From positions 1 through 64,000 of the forward strand of contig JAZRFM010000018.1 in assembly GCA_045661345.1 (NCBI GenBank): DNA of 64,000 nt, read 5' to 3'. Numbering within the stretch: the first letter of the stretch is position 1; every line of letters starts with the position of its first letter. Source of the DNA: RUG12461 sp045661345 (GTDB taxonomy: Bacteria > Bacillota > Clostridia > Lachnospirales > Lachnospiraceae). Under the pieces are notes generated by a model that was not told where the DNA came from, ran no database searches, and saw only the letters and a list, made by a program, of their open reading frames with translations. Positions 58,283 to 64,000 of this stretch are shown here, piece by piece. Made by a program: the position numbers and the translations under genes.

Positions 58283-59221
58283 ATGAAGAAGTATTGCTTT
58301 GGCGTCGATGTCGGCGGGACGACGGTGAAGATCGGACTTCTGACGACAGCGGGAGAACTCCTTGATAAATGGGAGATTCCCACGGATAAGCGTGAAAACG
58401 GGGGACATATTCTGCAGGATATCGCGGATGCGATCCAAAAGAAGCTGACCGAAAGGAATCTGTCCCCGGATGAGGTGGAAGGCGTCGGGATTGGCGTACC
58501 GGGTGCCGTACTGCCGGATGGAACCGTCAACCGGTGTGTAAACTTAGGCTGGGGGGTCAAAAAAGTGGGAGAGGAGCTTTCCACGATTCTTTCGCTCCCG
58601 GTGCGTGTCGGAAATGATGCGAATGTTGCCGCATTAGGTGAAATGTGGCAGGGCGGCGCGAAGGGACATAAGGATGTCCTGATGGTGACGCTGGGAACAG
58701 GTGTCGGAGGCGGCCTTATCATCGGCGGAAAGATCATCCCCGGATTTCACGGAGCCGGTGCCGAGATCGGGCATATCGTCGTAAACAGGGACGAGGAGGA
58801 AGCCTGCAATTGCGGCAACCGGGGATGTCTTGAGCAATATGCGTCTGCCACGGGCATTGTGCGGATGACCAGAAAGCTTTTGGAGAAAGAAACGGGAGAC
58901 TCCGTGCTTCGCAGGGATTCCTTCACCGCAAAGGATATTTTTGATGCGGCACGGGAAGGGGATGCGCTGGCAAAGAAGGCAGTGGAGGACTATTGCGAGA
59001 CCCTGGGATTCGGTCTGGCTGCCGCATGCAATACAGCCAATCCAGAGATCGTCGTCATCGGCGGCGGCGTTTCCAATGCGGGACAGGCGCTGGTGGATGC
59101 CGCTCATGCAGCGTTTCAAAAATACGCGTTTCATGCGTTGAAGGGAACGGTCTTTACACTTGCCACCCTCGGCAATGATGCCGGGATGTACGGATCGGCC
59201 AGGCTGATTTTGGATGAATAA
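58283..59221 (+). CDS. glcK: ROK-family glucokinase
   Basis: ATP-dependent sugar kinase of the ROK family, most like glucokinase. ATP/sugar motifs: GVDVGGTTVKIGLL, GIGVPGAVLPDG, VGNDANVAALGEMW (catalytic Asp), GTGVGGGLIIGGKI, the sugar-binding AEIGHIVV and the zinc motif CNCGNRGCLEQYAS. Cytosolic; phosphorylates glucose entering without PTS. 312 aa. ATG 58283 has AGAGGAAAAGCGG upstream; a longer frame beginning inside yajC is not used. Whether the specific substrate is glucose or a related hexose is not decidable. Confidence 0.88.
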   Translation: MKKYCFGVDVGGTTVKIGLLTTAGELLDKWEIPTDKRENGGHILQDIADAIQKKLTERNLSPDEVEGVGIGVPGAVLPDGTVNRCVNLGWGVKKVGEELSTILSLPVRVGNDANVAALGEMWQGGAKGHKDVLMVTLGTGVGGGLIIGGKIIPGFHGAGAEIGHIVVNRDEEEACNCGNRGCLEQYASATGIVRMTRKLLEKETGDSVLRRDSFTAKDIFDAAREGDALAKKAVEDYCETLGFGLAAACNTANPEIVVIGGGVSNAGQALVDAAHAAFQKYAFHALKGTVFTLATLGNDAGMYGSARLILDE

Positions 59222-59231
59222 GAAGGACAGT

Positions 59232-59254
59232 CGGGACGGCCGGGAGCCGTCCCG
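59232..59254 (+). other. GC-rich hairpin between glcK and leuB
   Basis: Perfect 9-bp stem CGGGACGGC/GCCGTCCCG with a CGGGA loop, followed by AAAATATA instead of T. Without a U-tract it may reduce rather than end readthrough. The space is too short for a T-box leader. Confidence 0.6.
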
Positions 59255-59296
59255 AAAATATATGCGGGAAGAATCGCAGACAGAGGAGGAAAGGCG

Positions 59297-60397
59297 ATGG
59301 AATATCGAGTAGGTGTGATTGCCGGAGACGGCATCGGACCGGAAATTGTAAAAGAGGCTATGAAGGTGCTGGACAGGATCGGAGACAGATTCGGCCATAC
59401 GTTTACCTATACCAGGATTCTGATGGGGGGCTGCTCCATTGATGCCTGCGGCGAGCCCCTGACACAGGAAGCCATTGATGCGGCAAAAGCGCAGGATGCG
59501 GTGCTGATGGGATCCATCGGCGGAGATGCGAAGACCTCTCCCTGGTATCAGCTGCCGCCGGAGAAGCGGCCGGAGGCAGGACTTCTCGGTATCCGGAAAG
59601 CCCTGCATCTGTTTGCGAATCTCAGACCGGCCTATCTGTACCCGGAGCTTCGCGCCGCATGTCCCCTCCGGGATGAGATCATCGGGGACGGCTTTGACAT
59701 GCTGATCATGCGCGAATTGACGGGAGGTCTCTACTTCGGAGAACGAAGGACGGAAGTGGTGGATGGCAAAACGGTCGCCACAGATACCCTTGTTTACAGC
59801 GAAGACGAGATCAGAAGGATCGCGATCAAGGGATTTGATATTGCGAGGAAGCGGCGGAAACTGGTGACGAGTGTGGATAAGGCAAATGTACTGGATTCCT
59901 CGCGGCTCTGGAGAAAGATCGTGGAGGAGGTCGCTAAGGATTATCCGGATGTGACCCTTTCCCATATGCTGGTGGACAACTGCGCTATGCAGCTTGTGAA
60001 GGATCCGAAGCAGTTTGATGTGATCCTGACAGAGAACATGTTCGGCGATATCCTCTCAGATGAGGCAAGCATGGTGACGGGATCCATCGGGATGCTGTCC
60101 TCCGCGAGTCTGAATGAAACAAGGTTCGGCCTCTACGAGCCCAGCGGCGGTTCTGCCCCGGATATTGCAGGCAAAGGAATCGCAAATCCCATTGCGACAA
60201 TCCTTTCCGCGGCCATGATGCTGCGTTACAGCTTTGATCTGGACAAAGAGGCGGATGCCGTGGAGCTCGCCGTCAAAAAGGTACTGCAGGACGGCTTCCG
60301 GACGATAGACATTCTTCCGCAGAAGGGGGAGGAGACAACAGACATCAGACAGGTCGGCACCGTGGAAATGGGCGATGCCATTGCAGATAGGATCTGA
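59297..60397 (+). CDS. leuB: 3-isopropylmalate dehydrogenase
   Basis: NAD-dependent oxidative decarboxylation in leucine biosynthesis. Motifs: GDGIGPEIVKEAMKVL at the start, GSIGGDAKTSPWYQ, LLGIRKALHLFANLRPAYLYPEL, RELTGGLYFGERR (catalytic Tyr), DKANVLDSSRLW (catalytic Lys), and the NAD-binding FEPSG-like EPSGGSAPDIAGKGIANP. 366 aa, normal. Precedes ilvD and ilvB, so this is a branched-chain amino acid operon, although leuA, leuCD and ilvC are outside the window or elsewhere. AGGAGG before ATG 59297. Confidence 0.95.
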   Translation: MEYRVGVIAGDGIGPEIVKEAMKVLDRIGDRFGHTFTYTRILMGGCSIDACGEPLTQEAIDAAKAQDAVLMGSIGGDAKTSPWYQLPPEKRPEAGLLGIRKALHLFANLRPAYLYPELRAACPLRDEIIGDGFDMLIMRELTGGLYFGERRTEVVDGKTVATDTLVYSEDEIRRIAIKGFDIARKRRKLVTSVDKANVLDSSRLWRKIVEEVAKDYPDVTLSHMLVDNCAMQLVKDPKQFDVILTENMFGDILSDEASMVTGSIGMLSSASLNETRFGLYEPSGGSAPDIAGKGIANPIATILSAAMMLRYSFDLDKEADAVELAVKKVLQDGFRTIDILPQKGEETTDIRQVGTVEMGDAIADRI

Positions 60398-60434
60398 ATC
60401 GTATCAAATATCAGGTAAGGAGGGAAAGAACGGG

Positions 60435-62105
60435 ATGAACAGTGAACAAATGAAATGCGGGATGCAGCAGGCACCGGCAAGAAGCCTTTTAAACGCTCTC
60501 GGTTTTACGCCGGAGGAGATCAAAAAGCCCCTGGTGGGGATCGTCAGCTCCTTTAACGAGATCGTGCCGGGGCATATGAATATTGACAAGATCGTGGGCG
60601 CGGTCAAGCTCGGTGTCGCGGAAGCCGGCGGAATGCCGGTGGTCTTTCCGGCCATTGCGGTCTGTGACGGGATTGCCATGGGACATATCGGCATGAAATA
60701 TTCCCTGGTGACGCGGGATCTGATCGCGGACTCGACGGAATGCATGGCAATCGCGCATCAGTTTGACGCCCTTGTCATGGTTCCGAACTGCGATAAAAAT
60801 GTCCCCGGGCTGCTGATGGCGGCTGCGCGGGTCAATGTGCCGACGGTATTTGTGTCCGGCGGACCCATGCTGGCAGGGCACGTACAGGGAAAGAAGCGCA
60901 GCCTTTCCTCCATGTTTGAGGCGGTGGGCTCCTATGCCGCAGGGACGATGACGGAGGAGGATGTGACCGAATTTGAAAATCACGTCTGTCCCACCTGCGG
61001 ATCCTGCTCCGGCATGTATACGGCCAATTCCATGAACTGCCTGACAGAGGCACTGGGAATGGGACTGTCCGGAAACGGAACGATCCCGGCGGTCTATTCG
61101 GATCGTCTGCGTCTTGCAAAGCATGCCGGTATGGCAGTCATGGCGCTTTTGGAAAAAAACATCCGTCCCCGGGATATCATGACAAAGGACGCGATTCTGA
61201 ACGCACTGACGGTGGATATGGCGCTGGGGTGCTCCACCAATTCCATGCTGCACCTTCCCGCCATTGCGCATGAGATCGGGTTTGACTTTGACATCAGCTT
61301 TGCGAATCCCATCAGTGAGAAGACGCCGAATCTTTGCCATCTCGCCCCGGCGGGGCCGACTTATATGGAGGATCTCAACGAGGCGGGTGGCGTCTATGCG
61401 GTGATGAAGGAGCTTTCGGACATCGGACTCATCAAGACAGACTGCATGACGGTTACCGGAAAAACCATCGGCGAAAACATCGCAAATGCAAAAAACAGGA
61501 ATCCGGAAGTGATCCGGCCGGTGGACAATCCATACAGCAAGACCGGCGGGCTTGCCGTACTGAAAGGGAATCTGGCACCGGACGGGTCTGTGGTGAAGCG
61601 TTCCGCAGTGGTTCCCGAAATGATGGTGCATGAAGGCCCGGCGAGGGTATTTGACTGTGAAGAGGATGCGATAGATGCCATCAAAGGCGGCAGGATCAAG
61701 GAAGGGGATGTGGTCGTGATCCGCTACGAGGGACCGAAGGGCGGACCGGGTATGCGGGAGATGCTGAATCCCACCTCCGCCATTGCCGGCATGGGGCTCG
61801 GCAGCACGGTTGCCTTGATCACGGACGGGAGATTTTCCGGTGCTTCCCGTGGTGCCTCTATCGGTCATGTTTCTCCGGAGGCGGCTTTGGGCGGCCCCAT
61901 CGCTTTGGTGGAAGAGGGAGATCTCATCGCAATCGATATCCCCAATATGACGCTGGATCTCAAGGTCAGCGACGAGGTGTTCGCATCACGGAAAGCGGCA
62001 TGGAAACCCCGTGAGCCGAAGGTGACCACCGGATACCTGGCGCGTTATGCGTCCATGGTGACCAGCGGAAACCGGGGGGCGATCCTGGAGATACAAGAGG
62101 GCTGA
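60435..62105 (+). CDS. ilvD: dihydroxy-acid dehydratase
   Basis: Fe-S dehydratase of valine/isoleucine biosynthesis. Motifs: VGIVSSFNEIVPGHMNID, CDGIAMGHIGMKYSL, VPNCDKNVPGLLMAAARV, the Fe-S cluster region CPTCGSCSGMYTANSMNCL, GLSGNGTIPA, GKTIGENIANAK and GRFSGASRGASIGHVSPEAA near the end. 556 aa, normal. AAGGAGG-type site before ATG 60435 (the upstream-extended frame overlaps leuB and is not used). Second gene of the leuB-ilvD-ilvB run. Confidence 0.95.
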   Translation: MNSEQMKCGMQQAPARSLLNALGFTPEEIKKPLVGIVSSFNEIVPGHMNIDKIVGAVKLGVAEAGGMPVVFPAIAVCDGIAMGHIGMKYSLVTRDLIADSTECMAIAHQFDALVMVPNCDKNVPGLLMAAARVNVPTVFVSGGPMLAGHVQGKKRSLSSMFEAVGSYAAGTMTEEDVTEFENHVCPTCGSCSGMYTANSMNCLTEALGMGLSGNGTIPAVYSDRLRLAKHAGMAVMALLEKNIRPRDIMTKDAILNALTVDMALGCSTNSMLHLPAIAHEIGFDFDISFANPISEKTPNLCHLAPAGPTYMEDLNEAGGVYAVMKELSDIGLIKTDCMTVTGKTIGENIANAKNRNPEVIRPVDNPYSKTGGLAVLKGNLAPDGSVVKRSAVVPEMMVHEGPARVFDCEEDAIDAIKGGRIKEGDVVVIRYEGPKGGPGMREMLNPTSAIAGMGLGSTVALITDGRFSGASRGASIGHVSPEAALGGPIALVEEGDLIAIDIPNMTLDLKVSDEVFASRKAAWKPREPKVTTGYLARYASMVTSGNRGAILEIQEG

Positions 62106-62119
62106 TAAGGAGAGAACAT

Positions 62120-63787
62120 ATGCAGCTGACCGGAGCACAGATTGTAATCGAGTGCCTGAAGGAGCAGGGTGTGGATACCGTATTCGGATATCCCGGCGGC
62201 GCGATCTTAAATGTCTATGATGAACTGTATCTGCACAGAGAGGAGATTACCCACATTCTCACGAGTCACGAGCAGGGGGCTTCCCATGCGGCGGACGGCT
62301 ATGCCAGGACCACCGGGAAAGTGGGGGTTTGCTTCGCAACGAGCGGTCCCGGCGCCACGAATCTCGTAACGGGGATTGCAACCGCTTATATGGATTCCGT
62401 ACCCCTGGTGGCCATCACCTGTAATGTGGGGGTTCCGCTTCTCGGCAAGGACAGCTTTCAGGAAGTGGACATTGCCGGCATCACGACGCCGATTACCAAG
62501 CACAATTTCATCGTCAAGGATGTAAAGCATCTCGCGGATACGATCCGAAGGGCATTCACCATCGCACGGCGCGGACGTCCGGGTCCTGTGCTGGTGGATA
62601 TTCCAAAGGATGTGACCGCAAACAGGACAGATTATAAAGCCGCTGTACCGGAAGCAGTGTCACCGCTGACGGATCAGCTGACGGAACCGGATCTGGAGAA
62701 AGCCGTATCCATGATCCAGAAGTCCAAAAAACCGGTGATCTTTGTGGGAGGCGGTGCCATCATCTCGGAGGCGTCAGAGGAGCTTGCGGTCTTTGTGTCC
62801 CTTGTAGGCGCGCCGGTCTGTGATTCGTTGATGGGGAAGGGCGCCTATGACGGGACAAAGAATGATTATACCGGGATGCTCGGCATGCATGGCTGCAAAG
62901 CCAGCAATCTTGCGGTTTCGGAATGTGATCTTCTGATCGCCCTCGGTACCAGATTTTCCGACCGGGTGCTGGGCAATCCCAAAACCTTTGCAAGGCAGGC
63001 GAAGATCCTGCAGTTTGACGTGGATCCGGTGGAGATCAACAAAAATCTTACCGTCGATGCGTTTGTGATGGGAGATCTGAAGGAGAGCCTGAAAGCCGTC
63101 AACGAACGGCTGTCCCATAAATCCCTGCCGAAGCATGAGGAATGGACGACACACATCGAAGAGTACCAGAAAAAATACCCGCTCACCTATAACCGGGACG
63201 GTCTTTCCGGACCCTATATCGTAGAGAAGATCTATGAGCTGACGAAGGGAACCGCAAGGATCGTGACAGAAGTCGGACAGCATCAGATGTGGGCCGCACA
63301 GTTTTTCCGCTATCAAAAGCCCCGTCATTTTCTGACATCCGGGGGACTGGGCACCATGGGCTATGGGCTGGGTGCAGCCATCGGTGCACAGATTGCGGAT
63401 CCGGAGACACAGGTTATCAACATTGCCGGGGACGGCTGCTTCCGTATGAACCTGAATGAGCTTGCCACCGCAGTCAGGAACCGTCTGCCGCTCATCGAAG
63501 TGATCATCAACAATCATGTGCTCGGGATGGTACGGCAATGGCAGACGGTGTTTTATCAGAAGCATTATTCCGCTACGATGCTGGATGACGACGTGGATTA
63601 TGTCAAAGTGGCAGAGGCGTTTGGGGCAAAAGGCTTTCGGGTGACTTCCCAGGCGGAGTTTGAGGAGGCGTTCGGGAAGGCACTTGCGGAAAACGTGCCT
63701 GTTGTGCTAGATTGTATCATAGATTGCGACGATAAGGTGCTCCCCATGGTGGCACCCGGCGCGGACATCAGTGATTTTCTGGAATAG
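62120..63787 (+). CDS. ilvB: acetolactate synthase, large (catalytic) subunit
   Basis: TPP- and FAD-dependent first common step to valine, leucine and isoleucine. Domains: N-terminal PYR (FGYPGGAILNVYDEL; catalytic Glu in HEQGASHAADGYAR), central (GGGAIISEASEELAVFVSL), C-terminal PP (GDGCFRMNLNELATAVRN and the following NN). 555 aa, typical. No small regulatory subunit (ilvN/ilvH) gene follows; serC begins 21 bases later. AAGGAGAG before ATG 62120. Confidence 0.93.
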   Translation: MQLTGAQIVIECLKEQGVDTVFGYPGGAILNVYDELYLHREEITHILTSHEQGASHAADGYARTTGKVGVCFATSGPGATNLVTGIATAYMDSVPLVAITCNVGVPLLGKDSFQEVDIAGITTPITKHNFIVKDVKHLADTIRRAFTIARRGRPGPVLVDIPKDVTANRTDYKAAVPEAVSPLTDQLTEPDLEKAVSMIQKSKKPVIFVGGGAIISEASEELAVFVSLVGAPVCDSLMGKGAYDGTKNDYTGMLGMHGCKASNLAVSECDLLIALGTRFSDRVLGNPKTFARQAKILQFDVDPVEINKNLTVDAFVMGDLKESLKAVNERLSHKSLPKHEEWTTHIEEYQKKYPLTYNRDGLSGPYIVEKIYELTKGTARIVTEVGQHQMWAAQFFRYQKPRHFLTSGGLGTMGYGLGAAIGAQIADPETQVINIAGDGCFRMNLNELATAVRNRLPLIEVIINNHVLGMVRQWQTVFYQKHYSATMLDDDVDYVKVAEAFGAKGFRVTSQAEFEEAFGKALAENVPVVLDCIIDCDDKVLPMVAPGADISDFLE

Positions 63788-63808
63788 CGAAAGAGGAGGA
63801 GTGAGATC

Positions 63809-64000
63809 ATGAGCAGAGTGTACAATTTTTCCGCAGGACCGGCGGTGCTTCCGGAGGAAGTGCTGCAGGAGGCCGCCGATGAAATGCTGGATTATAAAGG
63901 ATCCGGTATGTCTGTCATGGAGATGAGCCATCGTTCCAAGGTCTACGATGAGATCATCAAGGAGGCGGAGCGGGATATCCGGGAGCTTCTTTCCATTCCG
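63809..64000 (+). CDS. serC: phosphoserine aminotransferase, partial at window end
   Basis: First 64 residues of SerC, which makes phosphoserine from 3-phosphohydroxypyruvate and glutamate: MSRVYNFSAGPAVLPEEV, then DEMLDYKGSGMSVMEMSHRS and the helix DEIIKEAERDIRELLSIP, the standard start of the family. ATG 63809 follows AGAGGAGG. The gene runs past the window edge, so length and integrity are unknown. It probably shares the operon with ilvB. Confidence 0.92.
   Translation, partial: MSRVYNFSAGPAVLPEEVLQEAADEMLDYKGSGMSVMEMSHRSKVYDEIIKEAERDIRELLSIP

Noticed and set aside
59222..59296. T-box leader before leuB-ilvD-ilvB
   Set aside because: The space is only 75 bases, without the T-box sequence; it holds just one GC-rich hairpin.
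1..64000. rRNA or tRNA genes
   Set aside because: No conserved rRNA segments or tRNA cloverleaf with CCA end were recognised by eye; a tRNAscan-SE/Infernal run would settle this.

Overview
The window reads as a piece of a Clostridia chromosome, most likely Lachnospiraceae. The support is Firmicutes-type Shine-Dalgarno sites (AGGAGG), frequent TTG starts, oxygen-sensitive enzymes (NrdD/NrdG, 4Fe-4S aldo-keto reductase), a NifS/IscU pair, CD1871A-type and NHLM-type protein families, and chemotaxis/c-di-GMP proteins. No species can be named from the sequence. Every intact gene is on the + strand; the only minus-strand coding signals are two decayed remnants.

Region 1 (about 1-7510) is AT-richer accessory DNA and is largely a gene graveyard. 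It holds a 5'-truncated DUF1016/YhcG nuclease, two small acetyltransferases, a serine-recombinase stub, a decayed ATPase on the minus strand, half of a 3-methyladenine glycosylase, an intact AAA_14/DUF4143 ATPase, an Rpn-like PD-(D/E)XK protein, a Phd/RelE-type toxin-antitoxin pair with a good promoter, and an SCP2-domain protein. Three direct repeats with exact 23-bp periodicity precede the ATPase.

Region 2 (7554-14336) holds an aldo/keto reductase with two 4Fe-4S motifs, a WYL regulator, a DUF3089 lipoprotein, a redox/membrane operon (TlpA-like lipoprotein, CD1871A-type CXXC peptide, NapH-like ferredoxin membrane protein) and a MATE transporter.

Region 3 (14326-18596) is the most unusual part. 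Coupled to the MATE gene lies a compact set: a 124-aa protein, an HD-less Cas10-like palm cyclase/polymerase, a 585-aa protein with two RAMP glycine-rich loops (Csx10/Cas5-like), an unrecognised 138-aa protein and a 41-aa membrane peptide. It is followed by a YdcF-family membrane protein. There is no CRISPR array, Cas1/Cas2, Cas6 or separate Cas7 in the window, so this looks like a CRISPR-less, minimal type III-like module.

Region 4 (19757-23817) is sulfur metabolism: nifS-iscU and metY-cysK, each preceded by a near-identical operator-promoter element. Region 5 (23819-31302) is one long operon: a MATE transporter fused to an anti-sigma-like HATPase, a sugar-phosphate isomerase-like protein, a stand-alone C39-like protease, and an NHLM-type ABC exporter pair whose built-in C39 domain has lost its catalytic residues.

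Region 6 (31324-49660) is signalling and anaerobic nucleotide metabolism: an EAL phosphodiesterase with degenerate GGDEF, a chemoreceptor, nrdD-nrdG under tandem NrdR boxes, an MFS transporter, a four-gene two-component locus, a lipoprotein, CheV and a large charged membrane protein. Region 7 (49671-64000) is housekeeping: hisH-hisF-ung, a NT5C-like phosphatase, a FliD-C-like protein, tgt, a membrane GDPD, yajC, a ROK glucokinase, leuB-ilvD-ilvB and the start of serC. No rRNA or tRNA gene was recognised.
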